DNA of 30,134 nucleotides from Oscillospiraceae bacterium (GTDB lineage: Bacteria; Bacillota; Clostridia; Oscillospirales; Oscillospiraceae): NCBI GenBank assembly GCA_017435245.1, contig JAFSFK010000029.1:1-30134 (forward strand), given 5' to 3'. The stretch's first letter is position 1, and each line of letters opens with the position of its first letter. Below the pieces are notes generated by a model. The model was not told the origin of the DNA and made no database searches. It saw nothing but the letters and a program-made list of their open reading frames with translations. Positions 1-8,219 of the stretch are shown piece after piece. The translations under genes and the position numbers were made by a program.

Positions 1-212
1 ATCTGAATAATTTCCGAATTAAGAAGGCAGTTCATCTGCTCAGTGAGACATCCTCCAGCATTGAGTCCATTGCCTATATGGTGGGATTTAACGATCCCAA
101 GACTTTCTCCCGGGTCTTTAAGGCCGTCACAGGTATCTCTCCCCGGGATTACAGAAAGGGTAATGATGCTTACTCACTGAATGTGGAGCAAAAAGGGAAG
201 AATACGCAGTAA
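1..212 (+). CDS. AraC-family transcriptional regulator, C-terminal end (partial)
   Basis: The window opens inside a gene read from base 3, with 69 codons left before the TAA at 210-212. The visible protein is the second helix-turn-helix of an AraC/XylS DNA-binding domain: the run IAYMVGFNDPKTFSRVFK followed by the T-G-I-S-P-R-D-Y-R signature is diagnostic. A short basic tail follows. The ligand-binding part is off the left edge, so the effector cannot be inferred. The alpha-mannosidase start lies 37 nt downstream with no visible promoter between them, so the two are probably co-transcribed. This regulator is the natural candidate to control the mannosidase genes and possibly the shared upstream boxes near 8220, 16868 and 27073, but that link is inference. 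The family assignment is very secure. Confidence 0.93.
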   Translation, partial: LNNFRIKKAVHLLSETSSSIESIAYMVGFNDPKTFSRVFKAVTGISPRDYRKGNDAYSLNVEQKGKNTQ

Positions 213-248
213 TTGTGAACCGGAAAAACCGGAGAAATGAGGCAAAGT

Positions 249-3200
249 ATGTTTTTCGAAATAGAAAAATTTGCTAAGCGTACAGAGGAACTGGCACCTT
301 GCAGATGGGCACAAATGCAGTCTTTGGAGTGGTTCTATATTATGGAGGGGCAGTTGGGGCCTGACGAGGTGTATACCCAATGTCCCGAGGAATTCCCCCA
401 GGATAAGATAAATGTCGGGGCGGATTTTATCGGCCGTGACCGGTATGTGTGGCTTCGCAAGGAAGTGCAGATCCCTCCCGCCAAAGAAGGCTTTACCCCG
501 GTTGCCCGTTTTGATTTTGGAAAGACCGGCGTGAATAATAAGTTTGGATTTGAATCCCTTTTGTATATTGACAGACACCCCTATCAGGGCGTGGACGGCA
601 ATCATCAGGAGGTAGTCCTGACGCCCTATGCCGGCCAGACGGTGGAGCTGACGTTCCTGCTGTGGTCCGGACTGGAGGGCGGCGGTCCCAAGAAGGACCA
701 GTATCACCGGCTGTCTGTGGCCCAGATCGGCTATCTGGATCAGACGGTCGACAAGCTTTATTACCTGTTTAAGAATATGACGGATACCGCCGGCTGGCTG
801 ACAGATGAAATCCCCGAGAAGCACGAGATCGTTCGTGCTCTGGAGGGCGTCTGTGCCCGGCTGGACTTTGACCGGGACTGCATCCGTGCTTCGGCAGCCG
901 ATGCTCTTAACTATCTGGAGCAGGCACTTGAAAAAATGCCGAAAAACAGCCCTGTTACCGTCTATGCCACCGGCCATAGCCATATCGATGTGACCTGGCT
1001 GTGGCGGCTGAAGCATACCCGGGAAAAAACGCAGCGTTCCTTCTCCACAGTACTGCGTCTGATGGAGGAATACCCGGAGTATCATTTCCTGCAGAGTCAG
1101 CCGCAGCTGTATAAATTCATCAAGAAAGATAATCCGGAACTGTATGCCAAGATCAAGGAGCGGATCGCAGAGGGCCGTTGGGAGGTCGACGGTGGTATGT
1201 GGCTGGAGGCGGACTGCAATGTCACCAGCGGTGAGAGCCTGGCCCGCCAGTTCCTGTATGGAATTCGCTTTATTCAGGAAGAGTTCGGGAAAAAGTGCAG
1301 TTATCTATGGCTGCCGGACGTGTTCGGCTACAGCTGGGCACTGCCTCAGATCATGAAGCTGTGCGGTCTTAATACCTTTATGACCACTAAGATCAGCTGG
1401 AATCAGTTTAACGAGATGCCCAACGATCTGTTCTGGTGGCGGGGCATTGACGGAACCCAGATGCTGACCTATTTTGTCAATGCGCCCAATAACAATGAGC
1501 GCTCCGTCAAATACGGAAAAGTGTCCAACTACAGCGCTGAGGTGGCACCGCTGGTTGCGGTGGGTGCCTGGAAGCGGTTCAAAAATAAGGACCTGACCAA
1601 GAATGTGCTGATCTCCTATGGCTTCGGCGATGGCGGTGGCGGACCTACCCGTCAGATGATCGAAAACCTGCGGGCCATCCGGCAGATCCCCGGCATTCCG
1701 GATATGAAGTCTGCCGGCCCCGGAGAATTTTTCCAAAAGCTCCACAAGAGCGTGGAAAGCACAGATCGCTATGTTCCTGTGTGGGATGGGGAACTGTATT
1801 TGGAGCTGCACCGTGCTACCTATACCACCGAGGGTAAGAATAAATGGCACAACCGCAAGTTGGAGTATGCTCTCACAGAAACCGAGTGGCTCAGCACCCT
1901 GGCAATGCTGGAGGGCGGCAGCTACGATGCCCAGCGGATCCACGATTGCTGGGAGCAGGTGCTGTGTGCTCAGTTCCACGATACCATTCCCGGTTCTTCC
2001 ATCCGTGAGGTATACGAGGACACGGATCGGATCTACGCCCAGGTATGGGACGATGTGAAGAAAATGCAGCGGAACGCCTGTGATGTTCTGGTGCAGCCAG
2101 CCCAAAACACCTGGAGTGTCCTGCGCTTTGCGGACACCGACGCTTCTGAGCCGGTGCTGATCCCCCAGCCGGGAGAGGGCGTGTTTGCGGATGCTCAAGG
2201 AAATGTCCTTCCTGCCCAGCGGACAGCAGATGGTTGGCTGGTGGAAAAAGCTTGGGAACCTCTGTCTGTAGAGCAGGTGACCTTCACGGCAAAAGCTGCA
2301 CCGAAGGCTGAGAGTCCCTTCTGTCTGGATTTGGAAAACCGCACTTTGGAAACCCCCTTCTACCACATCGTATGGGACGAAAACGGCAGCCTTTCCCATG
2401 TCTATGACAAGGAAAACCGCCGGCAGGTCCTGCGTAACAAGGGCAATGTCCTGCGTGTATATGAGGATCGTCCCACTATGTACGATGCTTGGGATATGGA
2501 TATTTTCTACACCCAAAAGTATGAGGATGCAAAGCTTGTAAGTGTTTGCTGCACAGAGGATGGTCCTGTGCGTATGCGTATCAAGTTTACATACACCTAC
2601 CGTGCATCCCGGCTTGAGCAGGATATGATCGTCTACGACCGCAGCCGCCGGGTCGATTTTGAGACCTATGCTGACTGGCACGAGGATCGCCGTCTGCTCA
2701 GAGCTTTGTTTGATGTGGATGTTCGAGCCACCAAGGCCACCTACGATGTCCAGTTCGGTCACGTGGAACGGCCTACCCACTGGAACACCAGCTGGGATTG
2801 GGCACGCTTTGAGGTCTGCGGTCATAAGTGGGCGGATATTTCCGAGGCCGACTACGGCGTGAGCCTGCTCAACGATTGTAAGTACGGCTACTCTGTTAAG
2901 GACTCCGTGATGGGCATTTCTCTTTTGAAAAGCTCCAAAAACCCCGATACCCACGCAGATATGGGTGAACATCATTTTACTTACAGCCTGCTGCCCCACG
3001 CAGGCAGCCTGGGGCCCGAGACCATCGAGCAGAGCATCAGCCTGAACCAGCCTGTTGTATGCGTACAGGGCAGCACCAGAGCAGGAGCATTCCTGAAAAA
3101 GGATTGTGCCACTGTGAAGATCGATGCGGTCAAGCCTGCTGAGGATGGAGACGGATTTGTGGTGCATATGCACGAGTGTATGGGCGGCAGAGCAACTGTT

Positions 3201-3341
3201 GCGCTGCGGTCGGATTATCCCATCCGGGAATATGCCCCGTGCAACCTGCTGGAAGAGTATGAAACCAAGACCGAAGGTGCGACAATCAGTGCGGATTTCC
3301 GGCCTTTTGAAATCAAATGTTTCCGCATATGGAACGTTTGA
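249..3341 (+). CDS. GH38 alpha-mannosidase (first of two)
   Basis: A family GH38 retaining, metal-dependent alpha-mannosidase of about 1030 residues, normal for bacterial/Ams1-like members. No signal peptide is seen, so it should act in the cytoplasm on imported mannosides. Family residues are all in place: HSHIDVTWLW supplies metal ligands His245 and Asp247; LPDVFGYS carries the nucleophile Asp357; AQFHDTIPGSS carries metal ligand His577. The beta-sandwich C-terminal half is intact. An ATG at 237 is in frame, but its GGAG lies only 2 nt away; the ATG at 249 has GAGG at 239-242 with 6-nt spacing and is preferred. The next gene starts 25 nt after the stop, so they form an operon, probably together with the AraC gene. 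It is clearly paralogous to the gene at 8371-11496, sharing for example VSLLNDCKYGY. Linkage specificity cannot be told from sequence. Confidence 0.95.
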   Translation: MFFEIEKFAKRTEELAPCRWAQMQSLEWFYIMEGQLGPDEVYTQCPEEFPQDKINVGADFIGRDRYVWLRKEVQIPPAKEGFTPVARFDFGKTGVNNKFGFESLLYIDRHPYQGVDGNHQEVVLTPYAGQTVELTFLLWSGLEGGGPKKDQYHRLSVAQIGYLDQTVDKLYYLFKNMTDTAGWLTDEIPEKHEIVRALEGVCARLDFDRDCIRASAADALNYLEQALEKMPKNSPVTVYATGHSHIDVTWLWRLKHTREKTQRSFSTVLRLMEEYPEYHFLQSQPQLYKFIKKDNPELYAKIKERIAEGRWEVDGGMWLEADCNVTSGESLARQFLYGIRFIQEEFGKKCSYLWLPDVFGYSWALPQIMKLCGLNTFMTTKISWNQFNEMPNDLFWWRGIDGTQMLTYFVNAPNNNERSVKYGKVSNYSAEVAPLVAVGAWKRFKNKDLTKNVLISYGFGDGGGGPTRQMIENLRAIRQIPGIPDMKSAGPGEFFQKLHKSVESTDRYVPVWDGELYLELHRATYTTEGKNKWHNRKLEYALTETEWLSTLAMLEGGSYDAQRIHDCWEQVLCAQFHDTIPGSSIREVYEDTDRIYAQVWDDVKKMQRNACDVLVQPAQNTWSVLRFADTDASEPVLIPQPGEGVFADAQGNVLPAQRTADGWLVEKAWEPLSVEQVTFTAKAAPKAESPFCLDLENRTLETPFYHIVWDENGSLSHVYDKENRRQVLRNKGNVLRVYEDRPTMYDAWDMDIFYTQKYEDAKLVSVCCTEDGPVRMRIKFTYTYRASRLEQDMIVYDRSRRVDFETYADWHEDRRLLRALFDVDVRATKATYDVQFGHVERPTHWNTSWDWARFEVCGHKWADISEADYGVSLLNDCKYGYSVKDSVMGISLLKSSKNPDTHADMGEHHFTYSLLPHAGSLGPETIEQSISLNQPVVCVQGSTRAGAFLKKDCATVKIDAVKPAEDGDGFVVHMHECMGGRATVALRSDYPIREYAPCNLLEEYETKTEGATISADFRPFEIKCFRIWNV

Positions 3342-3366
3342 AGAGAGTGAAGGAGAATCATAAAAT

Positions 3367-5220
3367 ATGAATGAACCTGCAACATGGGAACGACCCATAA
3401 CCATAAAGCGGTATTTGCATCCGCCTATGTCTGAGCGGATCTTTACCCTCTGGGCAGAGGGAAAGCTCCTGTTCGGCGAAGTGAATGTGAAGAACTTTGT
3501 GGTTGGAAGTAATTACAAAGTGGGTCGTAACTATTATTTTGATCTGGAAAGCTGCTTTGTGTGGCTGCTTCACGGCAAGGATGCTCAGCAGTTTGATTTT
3601 CGCAAGACAAAGACTGTGGCTAGCGATGATGGAGCACCTGTCCATGCGGTTGTGATGGAGCTGGCAGATGCTGAAATTAAGCTGGAGAGCTGCTGCAACA
3701 CTGCCCGAAAGTCCAGTTGCTTTGGTAAGATCACGATCACCAATCACGGAACCTGGACCGCAGCTGATCAGCTGGTGCTGATGCTGCGAAGCGGCAAGGA
3801 GGCGGAAATGCTCTGCGGTGCGCCAAACGGGTACGTCCGCCATGACCCGGATCTGGATGCCCAGAAGAAGATCCCTGCCACTTGGCGTAAGGAAAACGGT
3901 TGCTATACCGATGGTATCCGTGTCCTGCGGCTTAAGAGCGATGCGCAGGTGGGCTGGGATGAGGCTGCCGGAATGATCGTGATCCCGTATGCGCTGGAGC
4001 CGGGCTGCAGCCGGGAGATCACCTTCAGCCTGGATATGGGCGAGGTGGCGGCGTTTGACTACGATGAAGAAAAGGCCAAGGCACAGGCTTTCTGGACGGA
4101 AGAACTGAAAGCCATTACCAAGCTGCCGCAAAAGCTTGCTGATGACCCCGAGAAGTGCAAGATGATCCGCCATCTGGTGGCACAGATGCTCCAGTCTTTT
4201 GCATACCCCATCGGGGAGGATTACGTACTGTCCCGTCAGGGCGGCTTGATGTCCATTGCCTGGCCCTCTGAGGCGATGTATACCATTGAGGCATTGTCCC
4301 GGGTGGGTGATTTCGGAAAATATATCGAGCCTGCCCTCTCTACCCATTATGATCTGATGCAGCAGCCCAACGGCGAGGTGTGGAATATCGGTGCCTACTG
4401 GGCCAGCGTTACCGCCGCAGTCCTGTACTCCTTCTGCCGCTACTGTGATGCCGCAGGTAAGGATTACTATGAAAAGTACCGGGATAAGGCGTTTGCGTCC
4501 TACAATTGGATCGTGGAGCAGCGTCGCAGTGTGGAAGATTCCGAGCTGTTTGCCGGCGGTCTGTTCCCCGCAGGCGCATCCAATGACTGGTCACTCCAGT
4601 TCCAGGGCTGGACACTGACGGATGTATTTAACCTCTTTGCCATCGATGCCCTGGCAGAAACCGCAGAGCGTTACGGGGATCCGGAGGCAAAGGAAGTCAG
4701 AGCGGAGCATCAGGCATATCTTGCTGATATGAAGCGCCACTACCGGAAGTATTACGATGCCTGCGAAGGGTCGGATATGCTGAAGATCCCCATCAAGCCT
4801 GTGGGGGATGACCAGGAGCTGATCGACAATCTGTTCCCCTTGCTGTATCACGGCCGGTTTATCTGGTGCGGTGTGATCGATAAGGACGTGGATATCCGCC
4901 GGGTCTACAATTATATGCTTCACCACGATATTGCCCGGAAGGGTGGCTTGTACGGCCATATGCCCTTTGAGAAAGGCAATGAGCATATCTGGTATTTCTC
5001 CGTTACCGATTACTACTGGCACAAGATCTGGATGCGTATGGGCGAATATAAATTGGCAGACGAGATCGTGGAAGCCAACATCCGCTTTGCGATGTCCCCG
5101 GAATACAATATGCAGGAGCGATATGAGGACAATAGCCCTTACTTCGCTCCCTGGAGTCCCAACATCAGCGCCAACGGCAGACTCATTATGATGATGATGG
5201 ACCGGGCTATGTGCGAATAA
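3367..5220 (+). CDS. Putative six-hairpin-type glycosidase, family not recognised
   Basis: A 617-residue soluble protein without a signal peptide. I do not recognise its CAZy family. About residues 1-240 look beta-rich, like the N-terminal sandwich of many toroid glycosidases. The remainder is helical with aromatic, acidic loops typical of (alpha/alpha)6 catalytic barrels: RQGGLMSIAWPSEAMYTIEA near 288-307, then GGLFPAGASNDWSLQFQGW, then HMPFEKGNEHIWYFSVTDYYW near 531-551. Several Glu and Asp in these loops could be the general acid and base, but I cannot assign them. AAGGAG at 3350-3355 lies 11 nt before the ATG. The gene follows a GH38 mannosidase by 25 nt and ends at a strong terminator, so it probably acts on the same glycan, perhaps removing a residue the mannosidase cannot. 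A non-hydrolytic toroid such as an epimerase or lyase is an alternative. Confidence 0.7.
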   Translation: MNEPATWERPITIKRYLHPPMSERIFTLWAEGKLLFGEVNVKNFVVGSNYKVGRNYYFDLESCFVWLLHGKDAQQFDFRKTKTVASDDGAPVHAVVMELADAEIKLESCCNTARKSSCFGKITITNHGTWTAADQLVLMLRSGKEAEMLCGAPNGYVRHDPDLDAQKKIPATWRKENGCYTDGIRVLRLKSDAQVGWDEAAGMIVIPYALEPGCSREITFSLDMGEVAAFDYDEEKAKAQAFWTEELKAITKLPQKLADDPEKCKMIRHLVAQMLQSFAYPIGEDYVLSRQGGLMSIAWPSEAMYTIEALSRVGDFGKYIEPALSTHYDLMQQPNGEVWNIGAYWASVTAAVLYSFCRYCDAAGKDYYEKYRDKAFASYNWIVEQRRSVEDSELFAGGLFPAGASNDWSLQFQGWTLTDVFNLFAIDALAETAERYGDPEAKEVRAEHQAYLADMKRHYRKYYDACEGSDMLKIPIKPVGDDQELIDNLFPLLYHGRFIWCGVIDKDVDIRRVYNYMLHHDIARKGGLYGHMPFEKGNEHIWYFSVTDYYWHKIWMRMGEYKLADEIVEANIRFAMSPEYNMQERYEDNSPYFAPWSPNISANGRLIMMMMDRAMCE

Positions 5221-5275
5221 GCAATTACCCATATACGTCATTGTAAACCAGTCTCAGGCTGGTATGGCAACAGAG

Positions 5276-5308
5276 AACCCCCTCTGCGGAATATCCGCAG
5301 AGGGGGTT
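5276..5308. terminator. Bidirectional intrinsic terminator between convergent genes
   Basis: A perfect 15-bp inverted repeat (5276-5290 with 5294-5308) with a 3-nt ATA loop. It sits between the plus-strand putative glycosidase and the minus-strand zinc-ribbon lipoprotein, 55 nt after the former's stop and 7 nt past the latter's stop. The T-run is poor on both sides, so part of the termination may rely on the very GC-rich stem. Confidence 0.8.
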
Positions 5309-5314
5309 GTGCTG

Positions 5315-5521
5315 TCAGCCACCAAGGATGGGATCGTCACCGAACAGGGATTCGTTGCACTCGGCACAATAAATGATCCAATCTTCTTCCATATTTGAGC
5401 TTTCTTTTACTTTTACTTCAACACCGCAGTTGTCGCAGTGCAGTATTTTGGAAGCACCGCAGGCGACCAGGGATAAAAGCAGCGCAGCAAGACAAGCAAT
5501 TGCAAAGATTCTCTTCAACAT
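5315..5521 (-). CDS. Small zinc-ribbon-like lipoprotein
   Basis: A 68-residue protein with a lipoprotein signal: a basic start, a hydrophobic run and a lipobox LVAC with Cys21 as the predicted lipidated residue. The mature part of about 47 residues contains CDNCG and CAECN pairs separated by about 22 residues, the spacing of a small zinc ribbon or rubredoxin-like knuckle. A GGAGG ribosome binding site lies about 8 nt upstream of the ATG at 5521. It follows the SGNH esterase by only 23 nt and is probably translated from the same message. I know no function for it. An exported zinc ribbon is unusual, because such modules are mostly cytoplasmic; a metal-scavenging or redox role is possible. The coding call is good because of the signal peptide, RBS and terminator; the function is unknown. 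Confidence 0.8.
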   Translation of the reverse strand: MLKRIFAIACLAALLLSLVACGASKILHCDNCGVEVKVKESSNMEEDWIIYCAECNESLFGDDPILGG

Positions 5522-5544
5522 AAATAGTTACCTCCAAAAGTTGT

Positions 5545-6636
5545 TTACAGGTCCAGAGCCTGACGCAATACAGGTTCAATACCGTCTGCCATCCGCAGGA
5601 AGCCCAGATCATTGGGGTGGGTACCGTCTACCGTGCAGGCATCCCGGTCGGTGGTGCCGAATAGGGTTTCGCCGTCAATGAAATATACATTCTTGTCACC
5701 GGCGGTGATGGCGTTATTGTAGGTGCAGCGGATGATCTCCCTGCGCACAGAAGTCATTTTGTGGTTGGGGGAAACTCTGCTGATCATAATGATGGGCAGG
5801 GTCGGAACCTTTTCACGGATGATCTTAAAGAATGGCTCGTGGGTCTTTTCCAGATGCTCGGGGCTGGGGGCGTTATGGTCGTAGTCCATAACAAAGGCGC
5901 TCATATCCATATCGGCGATGGTCTGGGCCATCAGGGGTTCGCCTCTGCCGCTGCCGCTGAAGCCCAGGTTTATGATGGGAGCGTTGAGTCTGCGGGCCAG
6001 ATGATTGGTATAGGCGTTGCCGGGACGGCTGGCACAGCCACCCTGGGTGATGGAGCTGCCATAAAACACAATAGGCTTTTCCACGGCATAGGGAGCTGGT
6101 TCCAATACTGATGCGCCATTGTCAAGACCGACCAGCAGCTGCTCCACACCGTCATAGGGCGGGAAGTTGATAAGGATCTCCACAATGTCGCTGCTGCCCT
6201 CCAGCATCAACGAGCCGATGTCGGGAATATCCAGACGCATATGCTTTACGCCGGGGTCCGGCAGAACGGTCTTTACATAGATCAGCCGGTCAAAATCATC
6301 ACGGCGCATATACACATCAAAACCGCAGCGGCCGCAGGCGGTAAACTTCTGGGACAACTCTGCCTCAACGACAGTTGCCTCGATGTACAGCCGATTGGAG
6401 TTTGTGCGGAACATAAGCATACCGCCGGCAGTCTGGGTAGCCAGATAAGCAACGCCCTCGCTTACCTCCTTGGCGATATGTGCCGGAAGCCGGTGCAGCT
6501 TGCCGTCACGGTTGTACCAGTAAAAACCGCTGAGCCGGAAGGGGGGAGCGAAGGGATCGGGGAAATACAGGCGTTCATCCCGGATGGTACCGGTTTCCGA
6601 TGCCATATTCTGATCGTACTTAGCCAGCTTGCTCAT
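5545..6636 (-). CDS. SGNH/GDSL hydrolase with N-terminal GxDLY-like domain (carbohydrate esterase type)
   Basis: A 363-residue esterase of the SGNH hydrolase superfamily. The C-terminal half shows the family blocks: block I FYGSSITQGG with nucleophile Ser195, block II LGFSGSGRG (Gly), block III DYDHNAPSPE with Asn255, and block V VDGTHPNDLG with Asp337 and His340. The N-terminal half (about 25-185) is a beta-sandwich containing CGFDVY, resembling the GxDLY domain found beside SGNH hydrolases that remove acyl groups from sugars. There is no signal peptide, so it should be cytoplasmic. GAGGG lies 8 nt before the ATG. It heads a two-gene minus-strand unit with the zinc-ribbon lipoprotein. Beside two mannosidases, deacetylation of an acylated glycan is the most likely role (inference). 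Confidence 0.9.
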   Translation of the reverse strand: MSKLAKYDQNMASETGTIRDERLYFPDPFAPPFRLSGFYWYNRDGKLHRLPAHIAKEVSEGVAYLATQTAGGMLMFRTNSNRLYIEATVVEAELSQKFTACGRCGFDVYMRRDDFDRLIYVKTVLPDPGVKHMRLDIPDIGSLMLEGSSDIVEILINFPPYDGVEQLLVGLDNGASVLEPAPYAVEKPIVFYGSSITQGGCASRPGNAYTNHLARRLNAPIINLGFSGSGRGEPLMAQTIADMDMSAFVMDYDHNAPSPEHLEKTHEPFFKIIREKVPTLPIIMISRVSPNHKMTSVRREIIRCTYNNAITAGDKNVYFIDGETLFGTTDRDACTVDGTHPNDLGFLRMADGIEPVLRQALDL

Positions 6637-6666
6637 ATGTAAAACCCTCTTTCAAAAGTTAAATCC

Positions 6667-6694
6667 ATTATAACACAGGAAAATGATATTGCAA
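6667..6694 (-). promoter_or_regulatory. Putative promoter of the SGNH esterase gene
   Basis: Read on the minus strand, TTGCAA (6694-6689) and a perfect TATAAT (6672-6667) are separated by 16 nt. The -10 lies about 30 nt upstream of the esterase start codon, giving a short leader that includes its GAGGG site. The left end of the MITE-like element begins only 8 nt upstream of the -35, so the insertion may have changed upstream control. Confidence 0.55.
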
Positions 6695-6701
6695 CCCATT
6701 G

Positions 6702-6916
6702 TCAAATTCCGATTTATCGGTGAGATGTTCGTTAGAAACTGTAGGGGCGGATATTATCCGCCCGGGGATTTTGTAAAACAAAATCCCATAACCGACAGGT
6801 GATAATATATGATTTCCTCCGGAAATCCCAATTATTTGCACACAAATAATTGGGCGGGCGATTGATAATCGCCCCTACAAGTTCTATTGAAGACTGTTCG
6901 ATAAACCGGAATTTGA
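6702..6916. mobile_element. MITE-like palindromic element with long inverted ends
   Basis: A non-coding 215-bp element. Its left arm starts TCAAATTCCG and its right arm ends with the complement. The arms run about 45 nt each with some mismatches and finish in a perfect TGTAGGGGCG / CGCCCCTACA pair at 6740-6749 and 6870-6879. Inside are further perfect hairpins: 6745-6763, 6765-6787, 6811-6827, 6827-6854 (12-bp stem) and 6856-6874. No transposase is encoded and no clear target duplication is visible. The TGTAGGGGCG ends match a repeat type I associate with Oscillospirales genomes (recollection, not searched). It lies between the SGNH promoter and the terminator of the aminotransferase gene. 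Confidence 0.8.
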
Positions 6917-6931
6917 GGATCAAATGAGGAA

Positions 6932-6955
6932 GGCCTCCTGCGTTGGCAGGAGGCC
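6932..6955 (-). terminator. Intrinsic terminator of the aminotransferase gene
   Basis: A perfect 10-bp stem (6932-6941 with 6946-6955) with a 4-nt loop, starting 7 nt after the stop codon of the minus-strand aminotransferase. The tail on the minus strand is only moderately T-rich. It lies just outside the right end of the MITE-like element. Confidence 0.75.
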
Positions 6956-6962
6956 GGAAATT

Positions 6963-8147
6963 TTATCGGTTCTTGGGGTTCGCTTTTCTGATGGCATCCA
7001 GCAGGACAGCCTTTCTATCTTCCGTCCAGTCAGGGTTGACCTTGAAATAGACGGTTCTGGACAGCAGAGCCAGAGTTTTGGGGCACATATCCTTCCGGTA
7101 ATCGGGGATATGATCCTTGTTGGCATCCATTTTGAAGGGGTCCATTGCAGGATGCATCGCACCCCGCTTTTCCATAATGGGTGTCCAGTTGCAGTAAATA
7201 TGGCGATCGGTGTCAATGGGCAGGTGGGCACCCATAATGGTGGGCTTTACCGCATCTGCAAAATATCGGGCATCTTCCTCGGTGTCGAAGAAGAAGGGGA
7301 TGGCAACACCACAATCACCCTCGGGATCGTGGGAGGGAATAAAGGTATATTCATCCTTGAGTTCGTCCATAAACTCCTTTTTGTTGCGTCTGAGATCTTG
7401 GAGAATGGGGTCCAGTTTCTTCAGCTGCTCACGCATAATAGCGGCTTTGACTTCGTCGATTCTGAACTCGTTGCCGCAGAAAGGCTCCATAGTGAAGCTG
7501 TCCATCTGATTGCCGAAGAATGCGATGCCGTTGCTGTCGTGGTAGATCATGGCTTTCTGGTATAGATCGTCATCGCTGGTCAGCAGCGCACCGCCTTCGC
7601 CGCAGGTAATGATCTTTGCCTGCTGGTAGCTGTGGGCACCGGCGATGCCGATAGTGCCCACGTTTTTGCCGTGATAAGTACCGCCGATGGCCTGGCAGGC
7701 ATCCTCGATCACATACAGACCATACTTCTGAGCCAGTGCGCAGATGGCGTCCATATCACAGATAAAGCCCATAATGTGAACGGGAATAATGGCCTTGGTT
7801 CTGGGGGTGATCTTCTTTTCCGCATCAGCAGCATCGATGGTCAGCGTTTCATCCACTTCGGCGATCACAGGGATCGCACCGGTGGCCACAACGGCCATCG
7901 CAGTGGCGATATAGGTATAAGCGGGAACGATGACTTCATCACCGGGGCCGATACCCAATGCGGTCATTGCGCTGATGAGTGCCGCATTGCCGGAGGTCAT
8001 TAGGATCATATGCTTTGTGCCAAACCGGGCACAGCCTTCTTTTTCGAAATTCTCAGCGCAGCGCAGACCGTTATTCACCTTAAACAGCATCTTGCTTTGG
8101 ATAACCTCAGCGACTGCGTTGATCTCTTCCTGACCGATTCTGTACAT
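6963..8147 (-). CDS. DegT/DnrJ/EryC1/StrS-family PLP aminotransferase
   Basis: A 394-residue sugar aminotransferase-type enzyme of PLP fold type I. The substrate-end glycine motif TSGNAALISAM lies near 51-61; VIEDACQAIG provides the cofactor-ring aspartate Asp149; SYQQAKIITCGEGG provides the Schiff-base Lys178. These enzymes usually transfer an amino group from Glu or Gln to a keto-sugar or cyclitol ketone. The frame is open upstream to 8264, but the ATG at 8147 has GGGAGG 7 nt before it and matches the family N-terminus, so the shorter form is chosen. It is divergent from the mannosidase/sugar-phosphate operon and shares its control region. No nucleotide-sugar genes are nearby, so an NDP-sugar substrate is doubtful; a free or phosphorylated keto-sugar or a cyclitol may be used (inference). 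Confidence 0.9.
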   Translation of the reverse strand: MYRIGQEEINAVAEVIQSKMLFKVNNGLRCAENFEKEGCARFGTKHMILMTSGNAALISAMTALGIGPGDEVIVPAYTYIATAMAVVATGAIPVIAEVDETLTIDAADAEKKITPRTKAIIPVHIMGFICDMDAICALAQKYGLYVIEDACQAIGGTYHGKNVGTIGIAGAHSYQQAKIITCGEGGALLTSDDDLYQKAMIYHDSNGIAFFGNQMDSFTMEPFCGNEFRIDEVKAAIMREQLKKLDPILQDLRRNKKEFMDELKDEYTFIPSHDPEGDCGVAIPFFFDTEEDARYFADAVKPTIMGAHLPIDTDRHIYCNWTPIMEKRGAMHPAMDPFKMDANKDHIPDYRKDMCPKTLALLSRTVYFKVNPDWTEDRKAVLLDAIRKANPKNR

Positions 8148-8186
8148 AATATTGCCTCCCTTTGTATGGGTGTTTTTTCTTACGAA

Positions 8187-8216
8187 ACTATAGTAACGGA
8201 ATAAATGTGAGATGAA
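8187..8216 (-). promoter_or_regulatory. Possible promoter and inverted operator for the aminotransferase gene
   Basis: On the minus strand, TATAGT (8192-8187) is a fair -10, with a weak -35 candidate TTCATC (8216-8211) at 18-nt spacing. Inside the spacer, 8198-8211 reads CTCACATTTATTCC on the minus strand, an inverted relative of the CTCWTTTATTCC box on the plus strand at 8220-8231. A TTTCGTA sequence follows the -10, as it overlaps the -10 of the plus-strand promoters. The promoter call is tentative; the box is visible directly. Confidence 0.4.
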
Positions 8217-8219
8217 CAC

